64,000 bases of DNA from Sphingomonas sp. LT1P40. Its GTDB lineage: Bacteria > Pseudomonadota > Alphaproteobacteria > Sphingomonadales > Sphingomonadaceae. The notes under the pieces are model-generated. The model did not search any database, was not told the origin of the DNA, and was given only the letters and a program-made list of their open reading frames with translations. The stretch is taken from positions 728,501 to 792,500 of the forward strand of contig NZ_JAXOJT010000002.1 of NCBI RefSeq assembly GCF_036663835.1. Direction: 5' to 3'. Shown here in pieces: positions 26,161 through 35,108 of this stretch. Position numbers and translations under genes: made by a program. Positions within the stretch are counted from its first letter, which is position 1. Each line of letters opens with the position of its first letter.

Positions 26161-27346
26161 ACCGGTAGAGGATGCGGAGCGGCACGGCGGCCGCCATTGC
26201 GCGATAGCCCTCTGCACTGGGGTGCAATTTGTCGCCGCTGTCGTAAGCCGTGGCGAGCGCGAGCGGGTCGGCGGGATCGCGGCCCGCACGGTCGAAGTCG
26301 ATGACGTAATCGTAGAGGCTGCTGCTGCGGATAAAGCCGTTGAGCGCGGCGCGCACGCTCTCGCGTTCCGCCGTGAACCTCTGTCGCCGCGTCGGCAGCA
26401 AGGTCGCGCCGATGACGCGCAGCCCCGCCATTCGCGCGCGCAGTGCCAGTTGCGCATGCGCCTGGATCAGCGGCACGGCGGTGATCGGGGTGCCGTAAAT
26501 ATCGTTGATCCCCTCGAACACGATCAGCGTGTGGACGCCCGCATGCGACAACACATCGCGGTCGAGTCGGGCGAGTGCGTTGATGCCCGCACCCGGACGC
26601 TGTGCCGCGATGCGGTTGCCCGAAATTCCGGCATTGACCAGCCCCAGCCGCCGCGCTGCGGGCAAGCGCGCCAGCCGCCGGGCGAGATGATCGACCCACC
26701 CTTGATAACTGCCGCGTGGATTGCCGCCGCTGTCGGTGATCGAATCGCCGATGATGGCGACTGACCCGGCATTGGGCGCGCCCTCGCCGATCAGCGCATC
26801 TGCAAACAGCCAGTGCGGGACGGTGGTCGGAAACGCGCTACCGTCCTCCACCGCGCCATGATCGCCGGGGGCGGAAAGGTAGCTGTTGTCCTTGGGCCGC
26901 AGATGGCCGGTCGTGGTGGCGGGGCTGCCGCTGATCGCCACGCTGACTAACAGGTCGGCATTCGCGGCGACCGGGAGCGCGACGGAATCGCTTATGACGC
27001 TGGCTCCCGCCGGGATGACGATGCCGCCGCTGCCGTTGAAGGTCACGCGCCGGTTGCTCCTGCGCTGGACGTTGGCACCCACAGCCCGCAATCCGATGTG
27101 CAAAGACGCGACCACCAGCGGATCGGTCCCGAACGCATTGCTCAGCCGCACCCGCACCCGCCCCGCATCCGCCGTGGCGCGGATCGCCAGACGGATGGTG
27201 CGGTCGGCGACGGGATAGTCGAGCCGGTCCGTTGCCGTTGCCCAGATCGTGGTCGGTTCGCTCGATCCACGTCGCGTCTGCGCCAGCGCGGGGGTCGCGG
27301 CGAGTCCGGCCAGGCCGGCCAGCGCCGCACGCCGGTCGAGCCTCAC
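26159..27346 (-). CDS. Exported SGNH/GDSL hydrolase (XynE-like esterase)
   Basis: The 395-residue protein starts with a twin-arginine-like signal (LDRRAALAGLAGLAATPALA), then a beta-rich N-terminal domain, then an SGNH domain: block I IIGDSITD, block II VNAGISGNRI, block III IVFEGINDI, and the Asp/His pair in GDKLHPSAEGY. This matches XynE-like esterases that remove acetyl groups from polysaccharides. The start is a GTG at 27346 that overlaps the dgoA stop (GTGA), making it the last gene of the operon. A periplasmic deacetylase role for the imported glycan is inferred. Confidence 0.88.
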   Translation of the reverse strand: MRLDRRAALAGLAGLAATPALAQTRRGSSEPTTIWATATDRLDYPVADRTIRLAIRATADAGRVRVRLSNAFGTDPLVVASLHIGLRAVGANVQRRSNRRVTFNGSGGIVIPAGASVISDSVALPVAANADLLVSVAISGSPATTTGHLRPKDNSYLSAPGDHGAVEDGSAFPTTVPHWLFADALIGEGAPNAGSVAIIGDSITDSGGNPRGSYQGWVDHLARRLARLPAARRLGLVNAGISGNRIAAQRPGAGINALARLDRDVLSHAGVHTLIVFEGINDIYGTPITAVPLIQAHAQLALRARMAGLRVIGATLLPTRRQRFTAERESVRAALNGFIRSSSLYDYVIDFDRAGRDPADPLALATAYDSGDKLHPSAEGYRAMAAAVPLRILYR

Positions 27347-27966
27347 GAAACCGCCCGCCACCCGGCGACGATTGCGACGGCCCGCCGCCCGACCTCCTCC
27401 GCGCTCATGCCCGGTTTGAAGAGCGCGGTGCCGATGCCGAACCCGGCGACACCCGCGGCGCGGAACGCGGCATAGCCATCGGCATCGATCCCGCCGACGG
27501 CAAAGATCGGGATACCGGACGGCAGCACCGCACGCCATGCCGCGACGGTCCCGGCCCCAAGCATATTTGCCGGAAACAGCTTCAGCGCGGACGCACCCGC
27601 GCCGATCGCGGCGAATGCTTCGCTGGCGGTGGCGACGCCCGGCATCGTCGTCAGTCCGCGCGCGGCGGCATGCTCGATGACACCCGTGTCGGTATTGGGC
27701 GCCAGAATCAGCGTCGCGCCTGCATTTGCCGCCGCATCGACGGCATTGGCGCTCAGCACGGTCCCGGCACCGATGACCGCACGTCCCGCCAGACCCTGCG
27801 CCAGCCGCGCGATGCTGTCGCACGGATCAGGCGAGTTCATCGGCACCTCGATCAACGTGAAGCCCGCTGCCACCAGTGTTTCGCCCACCGCCAGCGCTTC
27901 GTCCGGCGCGATCCCGCGCAGGATTGCGACCAGCGGGAGTGAGGCGCGCGCAGTATCGAAATCCAT
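27343..27966 (-). CDS. dgoA: 2-dehydro-3-deoxy-6-phosphogalactonate aldolase
   Basis: DgoA splits 2-keto-3-deoxy-6-phosphogalactonate into pyruvate and glyceraldehyde 3-phosphate. The 207-residue protein is a KDPG/KDPGal-type class I aldolase: VAILRGIAPDEA, IEVPMNSPDP with the catalytic Glu, VIGAGTVLS, LILAPNTD, LTTMPGVATASE and the Schiff-base Lys in SALKLFPA. The EVPMNSP form and the neighbouring dgoK favour the galacto substrate. It is 4 bp after the SDR gene and overlaps the SGNH gene. Confidence 0.93.
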   Translation of the reverse strand: MDFDTARASLPLVAILRGIAPDEALAVGETLVAAGFTLIEVPMNSPDPCDSIARLAQGLAGRAVIGAGTVLSANAVDAAANAGATLILAPNTDTGVIEHAAARGLTTMPGVATASEAFAAIGAGASALKLFPANMLGAGTVAAWRAVLPSGIPIFAVGGIDADGYAAFRAAGVAGFGIGTALFKPGMSAEEVGRRAVAIVAGWRAVS

Positions 27967-27970
27967 CGTT

Positions 27971-28702
27971 CTATCGCCTTGTCACACCCGCACCGCCGTC
28001 GACGGCAAGCACGGTGCCAGTGATCCATCCCGCCGCGTCGGAAGACAGGAACAGCAGCGATTCGGCCACATCCTCCGCCGTCCCCAGCCGCCCCAGCGGA
28101 TGGCGCAGCACATTGGCGGCGCGCGCTGCGGCGGGATCGTCGGCGCGGTCGAACGATGCGCGCAGCATCGGGGTGTCGACCGATGCGGGCGCGATGCCGT
28201 TGACGCGGATGCCGTCGGCGGCGACTTCCAGCGCCAGCGTTTTCAGGAACGTCTCCAGCGCCCCCTTGGACGCGGCATAGGCGGCCAACCCCGGTGCGCC
28301 CATGCGCGCGTTGATCGACGAGACGAAGGTGAAGCTGCCCCAGCCCTTGGTCCGCATCGCCGGGGCAAAGGCCTGCACCAACCGCAATGCGCCGCCGACA
28401 TTGACGTCATAGACGCGCAGGAACGCGGCAGGGGAGGAGTCAAGCGTGGCGGCGAATTCGGTGGTCGCGGCGGCGTGGATGACGATGTCAGGATGGCCGA
28501 TCCTCGCCTGCACCTCCGCCGCCATCGCCGTCATCGCCGTGTCGTCGGCGAGATCGCAGGCCAGCGCCAGATCGCCGATCGAGGGTTGGGTGACATCGAG
28601 CGCGATCACCCGCGCCCCTGCCTCACATAGGCGACGGCACGCGGCCTTGCCGATCCCGCCCGCCGCACCGGTTATCAGTGCGATCTGCCCATCAAGCCGC
28701 AT
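27971..28702 (-). CDS. SDR-family sugar dehydrogenase/oxidoreductase
   Basis: The 243-residue protein is a classical short-chain dehydrogenase: cofactor motif TGAAGGIGKA near residue 11, an Asp at the end of strand 2 (ALDVTQP), which favours NAD, the active site Ser in VSSINARMG with YAASK (Tyr-x3-Lys), and VNGIAPASVDTPML. In this operon it is a good candidate to oxidise an aldose to its lactone or a keto-deoxy acid, but the substrate is not shown by sequence. It overlaps the upstream epimerase-like gene by 11 bp. Confidence 0.9.
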   Translation of the reverse strand: MRLDGQIALITGAAGGIGKAACRRLCEAGARVIALDVTQPSIGDLALACDLADDTAMTAMAAEVQARIGHPDIVIHAAATTEFAATLDSSPAAFLRVYDVNVGGALRLVQAFAPAMRTKGWGSFTFVSSINARMGAPGLAAYAASKGALETFLKTLALEVAADGIRVNGIAPASVDTPMLRASFDRADDPAAARAANVLRHPLGRLGTAEDVAESLLFLSSDAAGWITGTVLAVDGGAGVTRR

Positions 28703-29780
28703 CCGCGTGTTCCTCCAGCATCAGCGCGCCATTCCAGTCCATGCCCGTCACCGCGCGTTCGTCGGCGGCGAACAGCGTTGCCACCAGCGTTGTCGCGCGC
28801 GTCTCACCCGGCGCCAACCGGATCGCGGTTCCTTTGGCCGCCGCCTCGCTCAGCGAGGGCAGCGCGTTGCACGGTTCCAGTGCCAGCATCGTGCGCGATC
28901 CATACCATGGATAATCTTTGCCGCCCCCCGCCAGCCGCCAATAGCCAAGGAGTGGGAACAGCGTCTCATTCCAGCGCAATGCCACCCCGGCACCACGTGC
29001 GGCGTTGCGGATTGCGAACCAGCCGGCATCGAAGCGGTCGACGCGCATGAACTCCTGGCTGTTGGCGTCGGGATCCGGAAATACCGACATGTCCTGTCCA
29101 TCGAGCATTGGCCATTGGCCCTCACCCTGCGCCGCCAGCGTCGCGGCGGGCGGGGGCGTGTCGGTCGTCGTAAGGCGCGCGGGTGGCAGGTCGATCCGCG
29201 CGCTCGCATCCAGCAAAGGCGCGCCGAAAGTCGGATGGTGGCCCCACAGCATGTCGAGCGGCTGGGCGGATTCATTGGTCACCGCCTCGTCGATCCGCAG
29301 CACTGCGCCGTCGGCGTCCAGCGCGATCCGCCGCTCGATCAGCAATGGCATGCGTCGGAGCCGGGCATGGGCGCGCAGCACGACACGCTCGGCACGGTCC
29401 TCTTCGATCCCGTATTCCCACGGCAGAAACGTCGCCTCGCCATGATGGCCGAACGCGATGCCACCATGTTCGCACGGTCCGGGGCCGTTGGGCAGCATGA
29501 CATACCAGCCGCCGGGAAACTGGTCGCGGAAGCCACCGCCGGGGAGCGGCGAGGACTGCATTGCGAGCGGCGAGAGCATGCCGCCGGGTGCCTGATGCAG
29601 CGTCTCCGTATCGCTCGGCTTGTGCGTCAGCTCCAAAATGTCGCAGCCCTTGTCGATTGCGATCACCGCGCGCAGCACGGCATTCTCGATGCTCACGCAG
29701 CGCCGCCCCCGCCAGACATATTCACGCAGCCGCGCGCCATGGTTGCGGTGCGGCCCGATACGGCCCCAATCCGTCGTCAT
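28692..29780 (-). CDS. Aldose 1-epimerase-like (DUF4432/galactose mutarotase-fold) protein
   Basis: The 362-residue protein has the beta-sandwich of the galactose-mutarotase superfamily: VSIENAVLRAVIAIDKGCDILELTHK, FPGGWYVMLPNGPGPCEHGGIAFGHHGEA, LDMLWGHHPTFGAPLL (a His pair where mutarotases bind the sugar) and RTMLALEPCNALPS. It probably interconverts sugar anomers or binds the sugar acid. The start at 29780 overlaps the MFS stop as ATGA; the frame continues upstream to 30470 but inside the transporter gene. Confidence 0.85.
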   Translation of the reverse strand: MTTDWGRIGPHRNHGARLREYVWRGRRCVSIENAVLRAVIAIDKGCDILELTHKPSDTETLHQAPGGMLSPLAMQSSPLPGGGFRDQFPGGWYVMLPNGPGPCEHGGIAFGHHGEATFLPWEYGIEEDRAERVVLRAHARLRRMPLLIERRIALDADGAVLRIDEAVTNESAQPLDMLWGHHPTFGAPLLDASARIDLPPARLTTTDTPPPAATLAAQGEGQWPMLDGQDMSVFPDPDANSQEFMRVDRFDAGWFAIRNAARGAGVALRWNETLFPLLGYWRLAGGGKDYPWYGSRTMLALEPCNALPSLSEAAAKGTAIRLAPGETRATTLVATLFAADERAVTGMDWNGALMLEEHADAA

Positions 29781-31015
29781 GCGGGCATGGCCAGCCGTCG
29801 TGCGCGCGACACACAGGCGCGCGCGATCAGCCAGCCGATCGGGTGCATCACCGCCATCGCCAGGAACAATGGCGCATAGTCGCGCCCCTCGGCGAACTGG
29901 CCGACGATGCCGGTCGAGATGATCCCGCCCACGCCGCTGCCCGCCGCGATCAGGCCGAAGATCGCGCCGACCTGACGCTGCGGAAAGATATCCACCGCCA
30001 GCGTCGTCAGATTGACCAGAAACGCCATATGCGCCAGCGCCACGACCGCGCCCAGCGCATAGGTGATCGGCAGCGACGGCTGCGCAGCGATCAGCGCACC
30101 GACCGGCGCGATGCACACGGCAAAGCCCATCATTCGCAATCGCGCCGCCGCCGGGGCCATGCCGCGCTTGACCAGCCGCCCCGATGCGCCGCCGCCGAAG
30201 ATGCTGCCGACATCGGCGGCCAGATAGACCAGCCACGCCGTGGCGGCGACGCCCAGCAGCGTCATGCCGCGCGCATCGATCAGATATTTGGGGAACCAGA
30301 AAAGATAGAAATACCACACCGGATCGGTGATCGTCCGCGCCAGCGCCAGTCCCCACACCGAGCGGTCGGTGAGGATGCGGCGCAAAGGCCATTTGGGTTC
30401 GGCCGACTCCGCCTCGCTCACCACCGCCTTCGGTGCCTTGCGGAATACCAGCAGCCATGCCGCCAGCCACACAAAGCCCAGCCCGCCGGTCACGAAGAAC
30501 GCCGCGCGCCAGCCATATGCGATCGCCAGCCAGCCGATCAGCGGTGGCGCGATCGTCGCGCCGACCATTGCGCCCGCCGTATAGACGCCGACCGCAAAGC
30601 CGCGCTCATGCGGCGGGAAGCGTTCCGACACGGTCTTGGGCGCGGCGACATAATTGCCCGCTTCGCCCAGCCCGAGCAGGAAGCGCGCTGCGCCCAACTG
30701 TCCGACCGAACTGACCAGCCCGGTCACCATATTGGCGATCGACCACCAGGCGACGAACCCGGCCAGCGCGAGTTTCGGCCCCAATTTGTCGGTGATCCAG
30801 CCGACGACCAGATAAGCCAGCGTATAGGCGATCAGGAACAGCTGAACGACCCCGGCATAGTCGGTGTCGCTCATCCCCAGATCCGCCTGAATCGTCGTCG
30901 CCAGAATCGACAGCGTCTGGCGGTCGACATAGTTGAGCACGGTCGAGAAGAAGAGCAGCGCGAGAATCGCCCAGCGGACGCGGTGCGGTGCGGTGACGGG
31001 GGCGTTTGCGCTCAT
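29777..31015 (-). CDS. MFS transporter, ACS/hexuronate-type
   Basis: The 412-residue inner-membrane carrier has twelve hydrophobic segments and the signatures of the anion:cation symporter branch that carries galactonate and hexuronates: FFSTVLNYVDRQTLS in helix 1, LVVGWITDKLGPKLAL (the MFS motif between helices 2 and 3), FLLGLGEAGNYVAAPKTVSERFPPHERG, and PVWYFYLFWFPKYLIDARG in the second half. Within this operon it should import the sugar acid into the cytoplasm. It overlaps dgoK upstream and the epimerase-like gene downstream by 4 bp each. Confidence 0.92.
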   Translation of the reverse strand: MSANAPVTAPHRVRWAILALLFFSTVLNYVDRQTLSILATTIQADLGMSDTDYAGVVQLFLIAYTLAYLVVGWITDKLGPKLALAGFVAWWSIANMVTGLVSSVGQLGAARFLLGLGEAGNYVAAPKTVSERFPPHERGFAVGVYTAGAMVGATIAPPLIGWLAIAYGWRAAFFVTGGLGFVWLAAWLLVFRKAPKAVVSEAESAEPKWPLRRILTDRSVWGLALARTITDPVWYFYLFWFPKYLIDARGMTLLGVAATAWLVYLAADVGSIFGGGASGRLVKRGMAPAAARLRMMGFAVCIAPVGALIAAQPSLPITYALGAVVALAHMAFLVNLTTLAVDIFPQRQVGAIFGLIAAGSGVGGIISTGIVGQFAEGRDYAPLFLAMAVMHPIGWLIARACVSRARRLAMPA

Positions 31016-31971
31016 CGCCGTGCCACCGAGCGAGCGGTTGCCAGCGCCGCAAGCCCGGCGATGCTGGCGTCGTGCGCCGACACTTGCCGCGCGGTCAGCC
31101 CGAGCGCTTCGATGGGCGCGGCATAGAGCGGCATCAGCGCCGGCGCGCCGACCAATGTCACGGCCTCGAAGTCCATTCCGCGCGCACGATGCGCGGCGAT
31201 GGCATCGCGGACTTCCGCAGCGATCAACAGGCCGGACAGAAACGCGCGCGCCTCGATCGCGGGCAGGTCGCCGGTCACAACGCGGCTGCGCGCGGCGAAC
31301 ACCGCCAGTTCGACCGCCAGCGTTGGATCGGCGAGCATGCGGGCGACGCCGTCACGGAAGGCGGGGGTGTCGGGCTGGATTGCGACCGACGCGCTGGCAT
31401 CGGGCAGACCGCGCCCGACCAGACTGTGCGCCAGCAGGATCTCGAACAACTCGCCCTGCATGCTGGTGAAGAAGCTGCGCACCGCGCCGTCCTGAACGAT
31501 CGCCCATTTGGCATGGGTGCCGGGCAGGCACACCAGCATGCGTTCACGCGGGGTGTCGATCAGATCGAGCAGCCCGAACAGCTGCACCTCCTCACCGCGC
31601 ATTACATCGGGCAGGCCGAAGATGTTGGTGCAGCGCAGCCCCGGCGCGATGGCGATTTCCACACCCCGCGCAGTAAAGCGGTGGAGGCGGTCGGTCAGCG
31701 CTGACGCATCGCTGGGGCAGGTCGCATAGGGGCAGTCCGCCCAGCCCAGATTCGACCCGATCATTCCCGCCAGCACCACCGGCATCGTGCCGTGCACGGC
31801 CAGCCAGCCGGCCGCCGAATCGAAGAACGCCTGCTCGAAATCGCTGCAGAATTTGACGCCCGGTCCGGCGGCGCTGTCGATCACGCGCACCTTGTCACCA
31901 TCGCGCGCACACAGATGTAGCCGCATCGCAGTGGATCCCCAGTCGCCGACGATCAGCAGCTCTTCGTTCAA
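31012..31971 (-). CDS. dgoK: 2-dehydro-3-deoxygalactonokinase
   Basis: DgoK phosphorylates 2-keto-3-deoxygalactonate with ATP. The 319-residue protein has the family features VGDWGSTAMRLHL at the N-terminus, MIGSNLGWADCPYATCP, LRCTNIFGLPDVMRGEEVQLFGLL, VCLPGTHAKWAIVQDG and FFTSMQGELFEILLAHSLVG. It is the first gene of a six-gene, translationally coupled operon running to the SGNH hydrolase and diverges from the IclR regulator. Confidence 0.94.
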   Translation of the reverse strand: MNEELLIVGDWGSTAMRLHLCARDGDKVRVIDSAAGPGVKFCSDFEQAFFDSAAGWLAVHGTMPVVLAGMIGSNLGWADCPYATCPSDASALTDRLHRFTARGVEIAIAPGLRCTNIFGLPDVMRGEEVQLFGLLDLIDTPRERMLVCLPGTHAKWAIVQDGAVRSFFTSMQGELFEILLAHSLVGRGLPDASASVAIQPDTPAFRDGVARMLADPTLAVELAVFAARSRVVTGDLPAIEARAFLSGLLIAAEVRDAIAAHRARGMDFEAVTLVGAPALMPLYAAPIEALGLTARQVSAHDASIAGLAALATARSVARR

Positions 31972-32149
31972 GGCCTTGTCCTCTCATCGCAGCGGGTCTG
32001 GCGCCCGCATCGTCTGTTCCGACTTCAGAAATGTTTCGATTGAAGCAACAAGTCAACCTGCAATTGCTGTGTTGTGCATCGCCAAAGGCTTGACCTCGCC
32101 ATCGCATCCGCCATCACGTTGCGCAACAAACCGGGGATTTGAGCACGAT
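31972..32149. other. Divergent control region between dgoK and iclR-type gene
   Basis: These 178 bp contain the promoters of the dgoK operon and the regulator gene. A perfect palindrome GTTGCGCAAC lies at 32118-32127, 22 bp before the regulator ATG, and a looser inverted pair (TGTTTC ... GAAGCA) lies at about 32032-32047. Either could be an IclR-type operator. No gene is supported here. Confidence 0.45.
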
Positions 32150-32872
32150 ATGCGGCAAAAGCCGAACGCCCAGCCGAACCAGAGCCTGATCGACGGGATT
32201 GCGACGCTTCAGGCGCTCGCCGTCTCGCCGGATCCCGTGGGAAATCGCGAGCTTGCGCGCCAGCTCGGCTTCAACCCGACGCGCGTCAACCGGTTGCTCA
32301 AGACGCTCGCTTATCTGGGCATCGCGCGGCAGACGGCGAACCGTAAATATACGGCGGGGCCGGGTATGCATGTGCTGGCCGCGCAAAGCCTGTTCGCGTC
32401 GAAGATCGTGCAAACCGCGTTGCCAGCGCTGGAAAAGCTGCGACGGTTCGGGCTGACGATCGCGCTGGGCGTGTTGTGGAACGACAATGTCAGTTACCTC
32501 TTCCACGCCCCCCCCGGCATGGAGACGACCCAGGCGCTGGGGCGGATCGGCCTGCTTCCGGCGAGCAGCAGCGGGATCGGCATGGCGTTGCTGGCGGAGC
32601 AGGATGACGAGCATTTGGCGGAGCTGTTCGAGGAACGCGAGATTCCGGACTTCCCCGGCGGGCTGGCCGAGCTGATGGTCGCCATCGCCGAGGTGCGGGC
32701 GCAGGGCTATGCGCGGGTGCGGGTGGGGGAGAATCATGACCGCCACACCATCGCATTGCCCGTCTCCCATCCCGCCTTTGCCGCCATCGGCCTGTCCGGC
32801 TGGATCCCCGAGGACAGCACGGCAGCGATCGTCGAAGCGCTGCGCGAAGCCGTCGCGGAGATTGGCGACTGA
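32150..32872 (+). CDS. IclR-family transcriptional regulator
   Basis: The 240-residue protein has an N-terminal winged helix (IDGIATLQALAVSP, NRELARQLGFNPTRVNRLLKTLAYLGIARQTANRKYTAGPG, residues about 13-65) and a C-terminal effector domain with PALEKLRRFGLTIALGVLWNDNVSYLFHAPPG and ASSSGIGMALLAEQ. It most likely senses a sugar acid or its keto-deoxy product and controls the two flanking transcription units. The ATG at 32150 is chosen because the helix-turn-helix starts shortly after; the frame is open upstream but lies over dgoK. Confidence 0.92.
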   Translation: MRQKPNAQPNQSLIDGIATLQALAVSPDPVGNRELARQLGFNPTRVNRLLKTLAYLGIARQTANRKYTAGPGMHVLAAQSLFASKIVQTALPALEKLRRFGLTIALGVLWNDNVSYLFHAPPGMETTQALGRIGLLPASSSGIGMALLAEQDDEHLAELFEEREIPDFPGGLAELMVAIAEVRAQGYARVRVGENHDRHTIALPVSHPAFAAIGLSGWIPEDSTAAIVEALREAVAEIGD

Positions 32873-32898
32873 CAAATGAAACGCTATCAGCAACATTG

Positions 32899-32915
32899 TT
32901 ATTGCTAATTTAGCA
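32899..32915 (+). promoter_or_regulatory. Candidate operator upstream of the DHDPS-family gene
   Basis: TTATTGCTAATTTAGCA contains the perfect palindrome TGCTAA-T-TTAGCA (32903-32915). A 16-bp version matching at 14 positions lies 59 bp upstream of the TonB receptor at 41231-41246. The site is about 70 bp before the DHDPS-family start codon, in an AT-rich patch. Binding by the adjacent IclR protein is inferred. Confidence 0.5.
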
Positions 32916-32982
32916 CCGTTATCGTTATTGGGCTTCAGCAAGGGCGGCAAATCGCCGTGCGTCTCGTGCTGGAGGGGATTTC

Positions 32983-33906
32983 ATGTCAGACATTGCGGGC
33001 GCGTTTCCGGTGCTGCCCACCATTTTCGACGCGCATGGCGATGTCGACGAGGCCGGGTTCCGCCGCGTGGTGCAGTGGGTGATCGATTGCGGCGCGGACG
33101 GCGTGGTGTTTCCGGGTCTGGCCAGCGAATACGACCATTTGACCCTCGACGAACGCCGCCGCCTGATCCGCGTGGTGGGGGAGGTCGCGCATGGCCGCGC
33201 CGCGTTCATCGCGGGTTGTGGCGGTCATAGCGATGAAGAGAGCGCGGCGCTGATCGTCACCGCCGCCGATTCCGGTGCCGCCGCCGCAATGGTGGTGACG
33301 CCCGCGCGCCTGGGTGGCGATACCGACGCGCTGGTCGATTTCTACAACAGCCTCTCCGCCGCCGCGCCGCTGCCGATCATGCTGCAGAATGCGCCCAAGC
33401 CGATGGGGCTGGGCCTCTCGCCCGACGAGGTGCTGGCGATCACCGCCCGCGCGCCGGGTATCCGCTACGTCAAGGAAGAGAATGCCCCTTGCGGCCAGCG
33501 CATCACCGCGCTGCGTGAGGCAGGCGGCGCGGGACTGGCCGGGATTTTCGGCGGGGCTGGCGGACGCTACATCACCGATGAACTGGCGCGCGGGGCCGAT
33601 GGCACGATGCCCGCCGCCGAGATCGCCGACCTTCACGTGGCGCTGATCGCGGCGCAGCGCGCGGGCGACTGGGCGGAGGTCCGCCGCCTGTTCGAGCGCA
33701 CCTTGCCGCTGCTCAACATGCAGGCGGTGTATCGCTGGCGGCTGACCAAGGAAGTGCTGAAGCGGCGCGGGCTGATCGAAAGCGCATATGTTCGCGCGCC
33801 CGGACCCGCGCTCGACGCGCACGATCTGAAGGAGTTGGACGAGTTGATGGCGGGCCTGTCCGACCTGCTCGACGCGCCCTCGCCGCGGCTCGCCCGCGCG
33901 CTATAG
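32983..33906 (+). CDS. DHDPS/NAL-superfamily lyase or dehydratase
   Basis: The 307-residue protein is a class I aldolase-type TIM barrel of the dihydrodipicolinate synthase family, with the Schiff-base lysine in IRYVKEENAP (Lys near residue 165) and AGIFGGAGGRY after it. The usual TTGE phosphate or carboxylate loop reads GLASEYDHLTLDER, and the usual Tyr of YNxP is Gln in MLQNAPKP. It is therefore not DapA; a keto-deoxy sugar-acid aldolase or dehydratase is more likely. It is 8 bp upstream of the enolase-superfamily gene and preceded by a GGAGG site. Confidence 0.85.
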   Translation: MSDIAGAFPVLPTIFDAHGDVDEAGFRRVVQWVIDCGADGVVFPGLASEYDHLTLDERRRLIRVVGEVAHGRAAFIAGCGGHSDEESAALIVTAADSGAAAAMVVTPARLGGDTDALVDFYNSLSAAAPLPIMLQNAPKPMGLGLSPDEVLAITARAPGIRYVKEENAPCGQRITALREAGGAGLAGIFGGAGGRYITDELARGADGTMPAAEIADLHVALIAAQRAGDWAEVRRLFERTLPLLNMQAVYRWRLTKEVLKRRGLIESAYVRAPGPALDAHDLKELDELMAGLSDLLDAPSPRLARAL

Positions 33907-33914
33907 TCGCCGCC

Positions 33915-35090
33915 ATGACCGACGCCATCGCCCATATCGAGACCTTCGTCGTCACGATCCCGCGCGACACGCCCTATCTGGGGCCGCTGCGGCCGGGCGA
34001 GGTGGTCAACGAGCGCGGCTATTTCGTCCGCACGTCGAACCGCACGATCTATCCGGTCGAGGACCGTTCGGTGCTGGTCAAGGTGACGACGCGCGACGGC
34101 GCGGTCGGGTGGGGCGAGACCTATGGCCTGACCGCACCGGGCGTGATCGGCGTGCTGATCGACGATCTGATCCTGCCGCTGGTGCGCGGGCGAGATCCGG
34201 TCGACGTCGCCGCGATCTGGGACGATCTCTACGATATCTTGCGCGTGCGCGGCTATGGCGGCGGCTTCTGGCTGGATGCGGTGGCGGCGGTCGATATCGC
34301 GCTATGGGATATTTGCGGGAAGCTGGCGGGGAAGCCGGTGCGCGACCTGCTCGGCGGTGCTCGGCGGCAGACGATCCCCGCCTATGTCTCCGGCCTGCCG
34401 CGCGCGACGATTTCAGAGCGGGTCGAGCTGGCGCAGGACTTCGTCGCCAAAGGCTATAGCGCGATCAAGTTCGCGGCGGCAGTCTCGACGCAGGGCATCG
34501 AGGAGGAGATGCAGGCGCTGCGCGAGGCGCTGGGGCCGGACGTGAAGTTGATGATCGACTTCCACTGGATGTTCGATGCGAACGCGGCGACCGCGCTGAT
34601 CCGGCGGCTGGAGCCCTACGGCCTGTTCTTCGCCGAGGCCCCGGTGAAGCCCGAGGACGTCAACGGGCTGGCGCAAGTCGCGCGCGATGTGTCGGTGCCC
34701 GTTGCGGCGGGCGAGGAATGGCGCAGCACCTACGACGCGCTGCCCCGGCTGAAGGCGCGGGCGGTGTCGATCGTCCAGCCCGAAATGGGCCATACCGGCA
34801 TCACCCAGTTCATGGCGATCGCCGCGCTGGCGGGGGCGCACGGCGTCTCCACCATCCCGCACGCGACGATCGGCACCGGCATCTTCCAGGCCGCGAGCCT
34901 CCAGGCATCGGCGGCGATCGCCGATTTGCCGATGCACGAATATCAGCATTCAATCATGGACCGGAATGCCGAGTTGCTCGACGGGCAGCTAAAGGCGGAG
35001 GCGGGGGTTTATCTGCTTCCCGAGGGACCGGGGCTGGGCGTGGAGCCGGGCGCGGCACTGTGGCAGCATGCGGTGAAGATTCAGGGGTAG
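33915..35090 (+). CDS. Enolase-superfamily (mandelate racemase-like) sugar-acid dehydratase
   Basis: The 391-residue protein has the two-domain enolase-superfamily fold. The capping domain has GWGETYGLTAPG and AAVDIALWDICGKLAGKPV. The barrel has Lys in YSAIKFAAAV, a metal Asp in LMIDFHWMFD, Glu in FFAEAPVKPED, Glu in VAAGEEWRS and His in STIPHATIGTG. Members in sugar-acid loci are galactonate, arabinonate or altronate dehydratases, or anhydrogalactonate cycloisomerases. Here it should feed 2-keto-3-deoxygalactonate to DgoK, but the exact substrate is not fixed by the visible residues. Confidence 0.88.
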   Translation: MTDAIAHIETFVVTIPRDTPYLGPLRPGEVVNERGYFVRTSNRTIYPVEDRSVLVKVTTRDGAVGWGETYGLTAPGVIGVLIDDLILPLVRGRDPVDVAAIWDDLYDILRVRGYGGGFWLDAVAAVDIALWDICGKLAGKPVRDLLGGARRQTIPAYVSGLPRATISERVELAQDFVAKGYSAIKFAAAVSTQGIEEEMQALREALGPDVKLMIDFHWMFDANAATALIRRLEPYGLFFAEAPVKPEDVNGLAQVARDVSVPVAAGEEWRSTYDALPRLKARAVSIVQPEMGHTGITQFMAIAALAGAHGVSTIPHATIGTGIFQAASLQASAAIADLPMHEYQHSIMDRNAELLDGQLKAEAGVYLLPEGPGLGVEPGAALWQHAVKIQG

Positions 35091-35108
35091 GTGGCGGCTA
35101 TTGGGTCG

